From DASZCR01 sp035942915 (GTDB lineage: Bacteria; Acidobacteriota; Blastocatellia; Pyrinomonadales; Pyrinomonadaceae), in NCBI GenBank assembly GCA_035942915.1, contig DASZCR010000016.1, forward strand, positions 1 to 53,217: a stretch of DNA of 53,217 nucleotides. Direction: 5' to 3'. Positions 27,937 to 36,481 of the stretch are shown here, piece after piece (position 1 is the first letter of the stretch; each line of letters starts with the position of its first letter). The notes beneath the pieces were generated by a model. The model was given only the letters and a program-made list of their open reading frames with translations, was not told the origin of the DNA and did not search any database. Made by a program: the position numbers and the translations under genes.

Positions 27937-28686
27937 TCAGTCGTCCGGGTGCGCGGCCAGTTGTTGAAGTCGCGCGGCGTCTTCGCTCATGCGGACGTTG
28001 TTGAAGAGGACGTAGGCGGCGCGGCGGGCTGTGCGCGGGAGCATCGTGAGCAGTTCGCGCAGTTCGTCCTCTTCGTATTGATAGCGCCAGCCGCGTCGGC
28101 CGTGCAGGCGAAAGTAAATCTTCGTGGGCGTGACGGTGCGCGCGTCGAAAGGGTCAACGACGTGGACGAGCCGCAACTCGTCGCACAGCTCGCGGACGAG
28201 CGCGGCCGGCCAGTCGCCGCGCGGCTCCCAGAGCAGTTCCAGACGCCCGCGTTCGATGTTTGAGAAGAAGGCTCGCAGGCGTCGCAGGTTCTCGGAGGTC
28301 GGACGGAAACTGGCCGGGCATTGAAAGAGGATGCGCCGCGCCTTGAGCGCCGCCGCGCACGCGCGCGTCACCTGCCACGCCTCTTCGACAATCGGCGACC
28401 GACGAAACGAGCCGCACCCTTCGCGTTCCTCCTCCGACAGCTCGCGTTTGAGCCGCTTGTAGGTCGGGCTGCGCGGCTCGTGCGTGATGAGTTGCCACGC
28501 CTTGAGCGTAAACTCGAAATCGGCGGGCGCATCCTCGCGCCAGCGCCGCAGCGTCGAGACTTGCGGCGGCTGGTAGAAGGTCTGCTGCACCTCGACGACC
28601 GGAAAGCGGCGCACGTACTCGGCGCGCGCCATGCGAAAACCGCAGCAGCCCGTTTTCAGCGTTGGAGACTTCATCTCGCAGGCCAT
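27937..28686 (-). CDS. DUF72 family protein
   Basis: A 249-aa TIM-barrel-like protein of the DUF72 (YecE) family, whose biochemical function is unestablished. Recognised by the start TGCCGFRM with RRFPVVEVQQTFYQPPQV (about 26-43; Glu and Tyr/Phe in the EVxxTFY pattern), FEFTLKAWQLITH (about 57-69), the RILFQCPASFRPT stretch and the final YVLFNNVRMSEDA (about 227-239). Starts with ATG at 28686 or 28674; no strong site decides between them. It lies upstream of proC on the same strand and divergent from the DUF2911 gene. Confidence 0.87.
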   Translation of the reverse strand: MACEMKSPTLKTGCCGFRMARAEYVRRFPVVEVQQTFYQPPQVSTLRRWREDAPADFEFTLKAWQLITHEPRSPTYKRLKRELSEEEREGCGSFRRSPIVEEAWQVTRACAAALKARRILFQCPASFRPTSENLRRLRAFFSNIERGRLELLWEPRGDWPAALVRELCDELRLVHVVDPFDARTVTPTKIYFRLHGRRGWRYQYEEDELRELLTMLPRTARRAAYVLFNNVRMSEDAARLQQLAAHPDD

Positions 28687-28881
28687 CCTACGACCGCGGC
28701 GCGCGCAAACTCAAACCGCAGGCGCACGCGCGCGGCCGTTTGTTAGCGAGTTGTAAAATCCCGCGCCTGCCGGTTGTGCAAACCGCCGTTTTGTGTTGAG
28801 ATAACGCACACCAAAGATAGGCCACACGCCGAACCGAAATTTCAAACAGCCTTTACTTTCACATTCGAGGAGACACTTGCC

Positions 28882-29832
28882 ATGAACAGCATCTTCAAGA
28901 GGCTTCATCTGCTGACGGCCGTCGCTATCGTCTGCGCGCTCGGCCTCGCGGCCGAAGCGCAGGTGCGCACGCCGCGCCCCTCACAGAAGGCGAGCGTGAT
29001 GCAGACCATCGGCGTCACAGACATCACCATCACCTACAGCCGTCCCGGCGTGAAGGGGCGCAAAATCTGGGGCGACCCGCCCGCCGGAGCGGCCACCACG
29101 AGCGCCACGCTCGACGACGCGCGCGTACGCCAGAAGGATGCGCCCATCGTTCCCTTCGGCCACGTCTGGCGCACAGGAGCCAACGAGGCGACGACCTTCG
29201 CCGTCACCGACGACGTGATGATTAACGGACAGAAACTTCCGGCCGGAACCTACAGCCTCCACACCATTCCCGGCCGCGACGAGTGGACGGTTATCTTCAA
29301 CGGCGACCCCGGACAGTGGGGCAGCTTCGCCTACGACGAGAAGAAGGACGTGCTCAGAGTCAAAGTGAAGCCGCAGAGCGTCGCCGAGAATCAGGAGTGG
29401 CTGGCCTTCAGCGTTGACCCCGTCACAGACAGTTCCGCACGCGTCAACATCCGTTGGGAGAAGGTGGCCGTGCCCTTCACGGTCGAAGTGCCGGACGTGA
29501 AGGCGCTGACGTTGCAGAAGGCGCGCGCGGCCATCGCGGCGGCCAAGCCCGACGACTGGCGCACGCCTTTGCAGGCCGCCGGTTACGCCTTCACGAACAA
29601 CATCGCCATGGACGAGGCCATGCAATGGCTTGAGAAGTCCATCAAGACGAAGGAGACGGTCGGCAACATGTCGATGAAGTCGCGCGTCCTCGCCGCTCAA
29701 GGAAAGAACGCAGAAGCGGCGGCCGCTGCCGAGAAGGCGCTTCAGTTAGCCAAAGCGCCCAACTCCGGCGTCGATGCCAACAGCATCGCCGACCTCGAAA
29801 AGCGCGTCGCCGACTTGAAGTCGAAGATGTAG
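28882..29832 (+). CDS. exported DUF2911 protein with TPR-like C-terminus
   Basis: A 316-aa exported protein. Signal peptide at 1-26, ending GLAAEAQ. The DUF2911 domain (about 30-205) has the family signatures VTDITITYSRPGVKGRKIWG (about 48-67), VPFGHVWRTGANEATTF and LPAGTYSLHTIPG (about 131-143). The remainder is alpha-helical with alternating Ala/Lys and two or three TPR-like units (MDEAMQWLEKSIKTKETVGN is one). DUF2911 proteins are common in Bacteroidota and Acidobacteriota; function is unknown. GAGGAGAC ahead of ATG 28882 and the signal peptide decide the start over an upstream reading from 28774. A hairpin ends it. Confidence 0.88.
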   Translation: MNSIFKRLHLLTAVAIVCALGLAAEAQVRTPRPSQKASVMQTIGVTDITITYSRPGVKGRKIWGDPPAGAATTSATLDDARVRQKDAPIVPFGHVWRTGANEATTFAVTDDVMINGQKLPAGTYSLHTIPGRDEWTVIFNGDPGQWGSFAYDEKKDVLRVKVKPQSVAENQEWLAFSVDPVTDSSARVNIRWEKVAVPFTVEVPDVKALTLQKARAAIAAAKPDDWRTPLQAAGYAFTNNIAMDEAMQWLEKSIKTKETVGNMSMKSRVLAAQGKNAEAAAAAEKALQLAKAPNSGVDANSIADLEKRVADLKSKM

Positions 29833-29861
29833 GGCGACAGTCGAACAGGCTACGCCGCAGA

Positions 29862-29897
29862 GGGCGGGACGGGGACATTCGCTTCCCCGTCTCGCCC
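29862..29897 (+). terminator. bidirectional hairpin between converging genes
   Basis: GGGCGGGACGGGG (29862-29874) pairs with CCCCGTCTCGCCC (29885-29897), 13 bp with one G-U, loop of ten bases, followed on the plus strand by TTTAAGTTT. It ends the DUF2911 gene and lies directly at the stop codon of the converging transporter gene. Confidence 0.72.
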
Positions 29898-29898
29898 T

Positions 29899-31590
29899 TT
29901 AAGTTTCCTGAGCGCGTGTGGCGAGCAGGCGGTCGATGATGAGGGCTGAGGGAATCATGACGAGCGGCGCAATCAGGTTGTACCAGAGGAAGGCGACCGG
30001 CGTGTAGAAGAAGCAGTAGAGGATGACGGCTTCGCCGATGACGGCCGACAGAAACGTGGCCGTGCCGCCGACGCGTTTGACATAGAAGGCGAGCAGGAAG
30101 ATGCCGAGAATCGTCCCGTAGAAGAGCGAGCCGAGACGGTTGACGGCCTCGACGAGCGAGCCGAGTTCGCCCGCGTACTGCGCGAACATGACGGCAAAGA
30201 GACCCCATCCGACCGTCGCCGCTTTCGACCACAGGAAGTAGTAACGCTCGCCCGCTTCGCGTTTGAGCAGGCGTCGCTGCACGTCAACGACGGTCGTCGA
30301 GGCCAGCGCGTTCAGCGCCGACGCGCACGAAGACATCGAAGCGAAGAAGACGGCCGCGAAAACCAGCCCGGTCACCCCGGCGGGCATGAAGTGGATGACG
30401 AAGTTGAGAAAGACGTAGTTGGTGTCGTCGGCCTTCGGGTCGTCGCGCCGGATGACGCCGACGGCCGAGGCGCGCACCTCGTCGGCACGCTTCTGCGCCT
30501 CGCGCAAACTCGCGCTCGCCTCCTCGACCACGCGCTCGTCTCCTGAACGCACCGCGCCGACGACTTCGAGCGCCGCCTGCTGTCGCGCAGCCGCCGCCTC
30601 GGCATACTGCCCTTCAATCGCGGCGAACTCCGCGCTGTGCGCTCCCGTGCGCGCGCGCTCGGCCTTAACGGGGTCGAAGAAGACGGGCGGAGTGGTGAAC
30701 TGATAGAAGGCGAAGACGAGCGCGCCGATGAGCAGGATGAAGAACTGCATCGGCACTTTGACAAGCCCGTTGAAGAGCAATCCGAGACGGCTCTGCGCGA
30801 CGGACTCGCCCGTCAGGTATCGCTGCACCTGCGATTGGTCTGTGCCGAAGTAGGAGAGCGCGAGGAAGCAGCCGCCGATAAGCCCCGACCAGAAGTTGTA
30901 TTGATTCTTGATGTCGAAAGAGAAATCGACCGTGTTGAGTCGTCCGAGTTTGCCCGCGACGTGCGCGGCCTCAAAGAGCGACACGTCCGACGGCAGCAGG
31001 CGGATGATGGTGATAAAGGCGATGAGCATCCCTCCCATGATGAGGAGGAACTGCTGGAAGTTCGTATTCTCGACCGCCCGCGCGCCGCCCATCGCCGTGT
31101 AAAGCGTCACGGAGCCGCCGATGAGCAGGATGACGAGGCGGATGTCCCATCCCATGATGACCGACAGAATCACCGACGGCGCGTAGATTGACACGCCCGT
31201 TGAGAGTCCGCGCTGGATGAGAAAGAGCGCGGCGGCGAGCGTGCGCGTCTTCACGTCGAAACGGGTTTCGAGATATTCGTAGGCCGTGTAGACCTTGAGA
31301 CGATGGAAGACGGGGACGGCCGTGATGGAGAGAATCACCATCGCGACGGGCAGTCCGAAGTAGAACTGCACGAAGCGCATCCCGTCGGCGTAAGCCTGTC
31401 CCGGCGTGGCGAGGAAGGTAATCGCGCTGGCCTGCGTCGCCATGATGGAGAGCGCGACGTGATGCCAGCGCATCTGGCGGTCGGCGACGAGAAAATCGTC
31501 GAGGCCGCGCGTGCGTCTCCCTTTCCAGACGCCGTAGACGACGATGCCGACAACCGCCGCACAGAGCACTCCCCAATCGAGCGCCCTCAT
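29899..31590 (-). CDS. sodium:solute symporter (SSS family)
   Basis: A 563-aa secondary transporter that uses the sodium gradient to import a small solute. About thirteen helices with family signatures: the start DWGVLCAAVVGIVVYGVWKG, RRTRGLDDFLVADR (about 26-39), the unwound first helix of the repeat SIMATQASAITFLATPGQ (about 50-67), FYFGLPVAMVI, and the sodium-site region SYFGTDQSQVQRYLTG (about 244-259). A cytoplasmic, Ala/Glu-rich coiled stretch of about 85 residues (roughly 310-395) is inserted between helices, longer than in typical members. AAGAGGG lies seven bases upstream of the ATG at 31590; a longer reading from 31671 is rejected because this part belongs to the small gene upstream. 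Substrate unknown. Confidence 0.9.
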   Translation of the reverse strand: MRALDWGVLCAAVVGIVVYGVWKGRRTRGLDDFLVADRQMRWHHVALSIMATQASAITFLATPGQAYADGMRFVQFYFGLPVAMVILSITAVPVFHRLKVYTAYEYLETRFDVKTRTLAAALFLIQRGLSTGVSIYAPSVILSVIMGWDIRLVILLIGGSVTLYTAMGGARAVENTNFQQFLLIMGGMLIAFITIIRLLPSDVSLFEAAHVAGKLGRLNTVDFSFDIKNQYNFWSGLIGGCFLALSYFGTDQSQVQRYLTGESVAQSRLGLLFNGLVKVPMQFFILLIGALVFAFYQFTTPPVFFDPVKAERARTGAHSAEFAAIEGQYAEAAAARQQAALEVVGAVRSGDERVVEEASASLREAQKRADEVRASAVGVIRRDDPKADDTNYVFLNFVIHFMPAGVTGLVFAAVFFASMSSCASALNALASTTVVDVQRRLLKREAGERYYFLWSKAATVGWGLFAVMFAQYAGELGSLVEAVNRLGSLFYGTILGIFLLAFYVKRVGGTATFLSAVIGEAVILYCFFYTPVAFLWYNLIAPLVMIPSALIIDRLLATRAQET

Positions 31591-31739
31591 GCGAAAGCCC
31601 TCTTGAAGAGATAGAAGAGGACGACGAGCACCGCCAGATTCAAGAGCACGAGCACGTAGAGCCTCGCCCACGTCCGCCCGAAGGGCGGCGGCTCGGCCAT
31701 GTCAGGCGTGTCGGAAGGGCGACGTGGTTCGTTTGGCAT
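31587..31739 (-). CDS. 50-aa single-span membrane protein coupled to the SSS transporter
   Basis: A short gene starting ATG at 31739 (minus): MPNEPRRPSDTPDMAEP, then a Pro/Trp/Arg segment, one hydrophobic helix (about residues 27-44, Leu/Val/Tyr-rich) and the basic end FKRAFA. Its stop overlaps the transporter start (ATGA), and it begins seven bases after the stop of the PIG-L gene, so it is flanked by coupled genes on both sides. This arrangement recalls small partner subunits of some SSS transporters (for example DUF4212), but it is shorter and I see no sequence match; the partner role is inference. Confidence 0.68.
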   Translation of the reverse strand: MPNEPRRPSDTPDMAEPPPFGRTWARLYVLVLLNLAVLVVLFYLFKRAFA

Positions 31740-31745
31740 CGCGTG

Positions 31746-34298
31746 CTATTTCCCCGCCGAGATGAGATTGACGAACAGACGATAAGCTCCGGGCACGCCC
31801 GCCGGGAGCTGGCGAAACCATGCGTAGCCGGTGTAGACGTATGTGCCCTTGCCGTAGCGCGCGACGAGCGTGCCGCCCGGTTTATCCGTCTCGCCGGGGT
31901 CGCGGCTCGCCCAGAGCGTTTGATAGCGCGCGTCCCATTCGGAAGCGAAGTACAGACCGCGCTCCTGCACCCACCCCTCGAAGTCTGCGGCCGTGATGCG
32001 GTTCGGCGTATTCAAGAGCGCATCCTGCGGCGCAAGCAGCGTGACGGGCGCTTCTTCGACCGTGACGCGCTCTTGCGAGAGCTTGAAGGGATAAGGGCCA
32101 AGCTGGAAGTTCGCCAGCGACTGCTCGACCGTGTTGTATTGGATGACGAGCGTGCCGCCCTCGCGCACGTAATCAAGCAGGCGCGGCTGCTGACGCCTGA
32201 GCGCCGTTCGCGTGTTGTAGGCGCGCACGCCGACGACGATGGCATCGAACATCTTGAGGTCTGCTTCAGCGAGCTCTTCATCCGACAACAGCGTGACGCG
32301 ATAGCCGACCTGCCTGAGCGCCTCCGGTATCTCGTCGCCCGAACCCATCACGTAGCCGATGTGGTTGCCGCGCCGCTGCACGTCAACGCGCACGAGTCGC
32401 GCCTCGGCCATCGGGAAGAGCGTCTGGATGGGAATGTGCTGATAGTCGATGGTCTCGACGCCGCGCACGTGCAGGTGGTTGCCTTCGACGAGTTCGACGG
32501 CGAGCGCCGCGTTCCCGGCGTTCGCGGGCGGCGTGATGGTGAAGGGAACGGTCGTCTCATCGTTGCGGTCTTTGAGTGTGACGGCGACGCTTTCGGGCGC
32601 GGCACGCCAGCCTGCTGGCAGACGCAGGCGCAGTGTGCCGTTGAAGTTTGAGACGTTCGTTCGCGCACGCACGCTCACACGTTTGGGCGCGGCGTCGGGA
32701 AAGATGAGGACTCGTTCCTCCAACTCGACGGCCGCGCGCGGGACGACGACGAGCGGGCGATACTGCTCGCCGCGCACGCGGTCTGTCCAGCGGTAGAGCG
32801 TCGGCGTCTCGTAGATGAGGCGATGACCGTCGGGCGTCGAGAGGGTGAAGAGGACGGGCACGGCGGGCGGGTTCTCCGGCGTGCCGATAAGCGTCGGGTC
32901 TGCGACGCGGAAGAGCCCCGCGCCGGGCTCTTCGCGGAGCCAGTAGGGCTGACTCGGTTCGGCCGCTTCCGGCAGACGCACGGTGAAGGCGTTCTGCGTC
33001 GGCTGGTTGGTCTTCAACTCGATGAGAGCCGCCGTCTCAGCCGTTGCCGCCGGTGCGCCGTAAGGCGTGCGGACGCTCTCTAAGCGGAGCGGAAAGCCGG
33101 AACGGTTGACGAGCGTGGCCGTGATGCGCGCCTCGCCGCCCGGCGTCACGTAAGGCTCTGCGGCCGTCGCTTCAATCCACAGACCGGCCGAGGCGGCAAT
33201 CACATTCAACAACTCGCGCCGCTTCGCCGCGATGAGCGGGTCGTCCGCCGGGAGTTTCGACATCTCTGCGTGTGCGGCCAGCAGCGTCGGAAGAATCGCG
33301 TGCGGCTCTGCGGGACGGAACGCGCCTCGCGCCTCTTCCAGCAGACGCCCGACGCGTTCGCCGCCCGCGATGCGCGACCACGTTAAATCGACGCCGTCGA
33401 ACATATCGCGTTCGGCCACTTCGCCCTTCTGCGTTTCGAGGAAGTTGGGCGCAGAGCCGCGCCGCTCGGCCGAGCCGAAACCCTGACTCTTGTGCATGCT
33501 GCGACTGGCGGCGGCAATCTCGTTGTAGGAACGGCCGAGCAGCGCGTTGTAGGTGCCGAGGTCAACGGTGACGACCTTGCGTCCTTCGGGCGGGCGCGGC
33601 GTCGCGCCGAAGGAGAAGGCGTTCCACATGAGACGCTTCGGCCGCCAGACGGAGACGTGCCTGAGTTGTTCGGGGAAGCGTGCGGGGTCTCCGGCCGCGT
33701 CGAAGGCTTCGGCGGCGAGAATGGCCGAAGCGGTGTGCTGTCCGTGTCCACCTTCGCCGGTGGTGGGAAAGCGCGTGATGATGATGTCTGGACGAAAGCG
33801 ACGGATAACCCAGACGACATCGGCGAGCACGGCATCGTGCCCCCAAATCCTGAGCGTCTCTTCGGGCGACTTGGTGAAGCCGAAATCGAGCGCGCGTGTG
33901 AAGAACTGTTCCGCGCCGTCGATGCGACGCGCGGCGAGCAACTCCTGCGTGCGGACGAGTCCGAGCGCCGCGCCCTTCTCCGAGCCGATGAGATTCTGCC
34001 CGCCGTCGCCGCGCGTCACGGAGAGGTAAGCCGTCCGCACGGCGCGCTCGTTCGAGAGATAGGCGAGCATCGCCGTGTTCTCGTCGTCAGGGTGTGCGGC
34101 GACGTAGAGCGCGCTGCCGACGACGGTCAGTTTCCTGAGCGCGGCTTCAATCTCCGCGCCGTTCATCTGGCGCGGCTGCGCAGAGGCCGCGCGCGGCGCA
34201 CACAAGAGCGAGAGACACGCGCCGACGAGCAGCAGCGCGAGCGTCGGAGCATGAGCGGCGCGTCTGCGCCGTCGAGGTCGAGAGTCGTGCGTCTTCAT
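31746..34298 (-). CDS. exported PIG-L family deacetylase with ThuA-like C-terminal domain
   Basis: An 850-aa exported protein. Signal peptide at about 1-40, with an Arg-rich start. The PIG-L/LmbE metal-dependent deacetylase domain (about 55-330) shows AAHPDDE (H69, D71, D72) and GGHGQHTAS (H185, H188), the zinc ligands and base. A beta-rich middle (about 380-650) looks like one or two Ig-like/NEW3 domains. The C-terminal 170 residues (DAIVVGVRAYNTR, YVREGGTLVIQYNT, RYGKGTYVYTGYAW) resemble a glutamine-amidotransferase-like ThuA fold. The combination suggests removal of N-acetyl groups from an extracellular sugar conjugate; the substrate is unknown. Followed within seven bases by the small membrane protein and the transporter, consistent with deacetylation coupled to uptake. 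Confidence 0.87.
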   Translation of the reverse strand: MKTHDSRPRRRRRAAHAPTLALLLVGACLSLLCAPRAASAQPRQMNGAEIEAALRKLTVVGSALYVAAHPDDENTAMLAYLSNERAVRTAYLSVTRGDGGQNLIGSEKGAALGLVRTQELLAARRIDGAEQFFTRALDFGFTKSPEETLRIWGHDAVLADVVWVIRRFRPDIIITRFPTTGEGGHGQHTASAILAAEAFDAAGDPARFPEQLRHVSVWRPKRLMWNAFSFGATPRPPEGRKVVTVDLGTYNALLGRSYNEIAAASRSMHKSQGFGSAERRGSAPNFLETQKGEVAERDMFDGVDLTWSRIAGGERVGRLLEEARGAFRPAEPHAILPTLLAAHAEMSKLPADDPLIAAKRRELLNVIAASAGLWIEATAAEPYVTPGGEARITATLVNRSGFPLRLESVRTPYGAPAATAETAALIELKTNQPTQNAFTVRLPEAAEPSQPYWLREEPGAGLFRVADPTLIGTPENPPAVPVLFTLSTPDGHRLIYETPTLYRWTDRVRGEQYRPLVVVPRAAVELEERVLIFPDAAPKRVSVRARTNVSNFNGTLRLRLPAGWRAAPESVAVTLKDRNDETTVPFTITPPANAGNAALAVELVEGNHLHVRGVETIDYQHIPIQTLFPMAEARLVRVDVQRRGNHIGYVMGSGDEIPEALRQVGYRVTLLSDEELAEADLKMFDAIVVGVRAYNTRTALRRQQPRLLDYVREGGTLVIQYNTVEQSLANFQLGPYPFKLSQERVTVEEAPVTLLAPQDALLNTPNRITAADFEGWVQERGLYFASEWDARYQTLWASRDPGETDKPGGTLVARYGKGTYVYTGYAWFRQLPAGVPGAYRLFVNLISAGK

Positions 34299-34452
34299 AC
34301 CGGTCTGTTAATCGAATGGCGAAAGTGCGAAAGCGAAAATCGGGACGAGCAGGCTCCTGAGAGCGAGAGTAGCGGCACGCACCCGACGTAGACAACCGGC
34401 GGGCGGCGCTTTTTTACAACTTGATAACGAACGCACGCGCGTCGGCAGATGC

Positions 34453-35271
34453 TCACGGAGCGGAAGGCGTCGGCGCGGGTGCTGCTGTGTTGGCCGGCGG
34501 GACGTTGGCGTTGCCGTTTGCGTTGGCGTTCTTCTGCCCCTTCTGCGCTTGCTGCTTTTGCAATCGCTCCTGCTGCTTGAGGAAGGCATCACGACGCACC
34601 TTCCCGGCCTGCGCGCGTTCGAGTTCTTCCTGCGCGCGATAGTTGTCCGGGTTCAGGTCGAGCGCCTTCTTGAGCGCCGTAACGGCTTCGTCGTACTGCG
34701 CCACCTTGCTGTGCGCCAGCCCCAACTCGTAGAACAGGTCGCTGTCTTCGGGCGAGAGTTTCGTCGCCTGCCGGAAGGCTTTGACGGCCTCGTCGTGTTT
34801 GCGCAGCTTGCTCAGGGCGAGTCCGAGATGGTAGTGAGCGTCCCAATCATCTTCGTGGCTCTCGACGAACTTGCGGTAGGCGCGCACGGCCTCCTCGTAA
34901 GCCTTGTCGGCCTCTTCGTCCTTTTGCAGCGCGTCGTAGGCGAGGCCGAGTTTGTAGTGCGCTTCGGCGAAGTCGGGGTCGATTTCGACGGCCTGACGGA
35001 AGGCGGCCGCCGCCTCCTCGTCGCGGTTGCTGCGATAAGCCTCCCAACCCTTCTCGACGAGCGCGAGCGCCTCAGCCGACTCTGTGCCTGCCACTCCGGA
35101 GGATTTGTCTGCGGTCTCGCGCGGTTCGTCGTCGGCGGTTGTGGCGTTATTGGACGAGGCGTTAGCGCCTCCCGCTTGCGCGTCCGTCTTGCTGCGATTG
35201 CCGCACGCGGCCTGCGAGAACGCAGCGCCGACGCACAACAGCGCGCAGAGGGTCGCGTGAAAAATCTTCAT
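34453..35271 (-). CDS. TPR-repeat lipoprotein
   Basis: A 272-aa lipoprotein. Signal with lipobox FSQAAC (Cys23). An Asn/Ala/Asp-rich stretch (about 25-60) is followed by about four to five tetratricopeptide repeats (about 63-205), each with the typical A..Y..G pattern: AYRSNRDEEAAAAFRQAVEI, AHYKLGLAYDALQKDEEA, AHYHLGLALSKLRKHDEA and FYELGLAHSKVAQYDEA. The tail is rich in Lys/Gln (coiled coil) then Asn/Ala/Pro. TPR lipoproteins serve as periplasmic scaffolds; no partner can be named. ATG 35271 has GAGG eight bases upstream (best); ATG 35277 is alternative. No near neighbour on the same strand; 154 bases separate it from the PIG-L gene. Confidence 0.85.
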   Translation of the reverse strand: MKIFHATLCALLCVGAAFSQAACGNRSKTDAQAGGANASSNNATTADDEPRETADKSSGVAGTESAEALALVEKGWEAYRSNRDEEAAAAFRQAVEIDPDFAEAHYKLGLAYDALQKDEEADKAYEEAVRAYRKFVESHEDDWDAHYHLGLALSKLRKHDEAVKAFRQATKLSPEDSDLFYELGLAHSKVAQYDEAVTALKKALDLNPDNYRAQEELERAQAGKVRRDAFLKQQERLQKQQAQKGQKNANANGNANVPPANTAAPAPTPSAP

Positions 35272-35404
35272 CGGCATCACCTCGAAGAATCGGCCGAGTG
35301 TGAGTTGGGAAACGGCGTCTAACATCTACGAAGAGGACGCAGACTGTCAAGCGCGGCGGGCGGCGTGGACGGGAGGGGCGGCGGGCGGGCAATCTCAGGC
35401 GGAG

Positions 35405-35444
35405 AAAAAAAGAGGGTGACGCGGCCAGCGCGACCGCATCACCC
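35405..35444 (-). terminator. intrinsic terminator on the minus strand
   Basis: GGGTGA-C-GCGG (35414-35424) and CCGC-A-TCACCC (35434-35444) pair with one mismatch; on the minus strand the hairpin is followed by UCUUUUUUU (complement of 35405-35413). It lies far downstream of the anti-sigma gene and upstream of the TPR gene, so it may block read-through into the latter. Confidence 0.7.
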
Positions 35445-35773
35445 GACCGGCAGTCGAGTCCGTTCTCCCCGTGACGGACATCGCCTACCAGCCTCCTACC
35501 ACCCGGCTCGTGACACTGAAGTTTGCGTCCGACGTGTGTGAACGTCCGCGCTCAAAACTCAGCTCGCGCAAACGAACACGCCGCGCCACACAAACCAAGC
35601 GGTGCGTACCCGATGGTTGCGGGCTAACAGTCTCGCGACGGGCGCGAAAAATACGCGGCCGTCAAAAAAAATTCGCCGACGAAACGAAAAATTTTCGCCG
35701 ACGAAAACGAGCACGGCCGCCGGACTTCCCGACGACCGTGCTCGCACTTGGACTATCGTTCTGCGCGCTCTCG
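35445..35773 (-). other. untranslated region with serial hairpins
   Basis: No gene in these bases; short frames lack coding bias. Apart from the terminators at 35664-35743 there are AT-rich tracts (unusual in this window) at 35640-35708. The remainder, 35445-35640, has no feature I can name. Confidence 0.5.
35664..35743 (-). terminator. serial terminators after the anti-sigma gene
   Basis: On the minus strand, a long hairpin (35729-35743 with 35709-35723, 15 bp with one G-U and loop of five) is followed by UUUU. Next come two copies of a 12-base hairpin unit (35694-35705 and 35672-35683, identical), the last followed by eight U (complement of 35664-35671). Three stop signals in a row close the sigma/anti-sigma operon, 31 bases after its last codon. 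Confidence 0.78.
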
Positions 35774-36403
35774 TCAGCGCAACTGTAGTTCGGGCACTTC
35801 GACTTCCATGTCGTTGATGTGCAGGCGCAGCTTGTAGCTGCCGGAAGGGACGGGCGGGAGCGTAAACTCGCACAACTCGTTGAGGTCTGCGCGCGCGCCC
35901 TCGCCGCCTGCCGCAGCGCCGCCCGCGACGCTTTCAATCTCGACGCGGCCGCCCTCGCACTCGCCGAGAATCTGACCGGAGATTGTCCATCCGCTGTCGC
36001 CGGAGGCGAGACGCAGGTCAACGTCCGTTTCGCCCGCGCTGAAGAGAAGCTGTCGCGCTTCGGCCGTCTGAGCGCCGGAGCGGACGCCGAAGGCGGGCGC
36101 AAGTTGCGCGCTGTCGAAAGTGAGTGCCGCCATCACTCGCTTGACGAGCGAGGCGGCTTCGCGCCGGGGAAAACGTGCGCGGAACATCTGTACGGTCTGC
36201 GAAAGCACGTCGCGCGGCGCGTCGGTCGAGGTGTCGGCACGCATCAGTTGAATGGTGCGCTCAAGGCGCGCCAGTTCGTCGGCGCAGCGACGGCAGTCCG
36301 CGAGATGAGCAGTCTCCGGCTGGCCTGCGGCGGCCGTGAAGCGTCCTTCGGCCATCTCTGCAAGGCGCTCGAAGGAGATGTGATTGGGCGTCATTCTCAT
36401 CAT
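35774..36403 (-). CDS. putative anti-sigma factor with zinc-finger motif
   Basis: A 209-aa protein. The N-terminus carries H33-xxx-C37-xx-C40 in AHLADCRRCADEL, the HxxxCxxC motif of ZAS-type anti-sigma factors that bind ECF sigma factors. No membrane helix is visible; the rest (about 95-209) is a beta-rich domain with acidic and Gly-rich parts, ending SYKLRLHINDMEVEVPELQ, which could be a sensory or carboxypeptidase-regulatory-like fold. GGAG five bases before ATG 36403 sets the start. It lies 78 bases downstream of the sigma gene, the usual order for a co-regulated pair. A soluble anti-sigma implies a cytoplasmic signal. Confidence 0.78.
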   Translation of the reverse strand: MMRMTPNHISFERLAEMAEGRFTAAAGQPETAHLADCRRCADELARLERTIQLMRADTSTDAPRDVLSQTVQMFRARFPRREAASLVKRVMAALTFDSAQLAPAFGVRSGAQTAEARQLLFSAGETDVDLRLASGDSGWTISGQILGECEGGRVEIESVAGGAAAGGEGARADLNELCEFTLPPVPSGSYKLRLHINDMEVEVPELQLR

Positions 36404-36481
36404 TTTAACTCCGCGAAAGAGGGGGTTTCGCTACCTGACTCGACCTAACAGTGCCGCACCGGAGCGGCGAAATACATCGCA

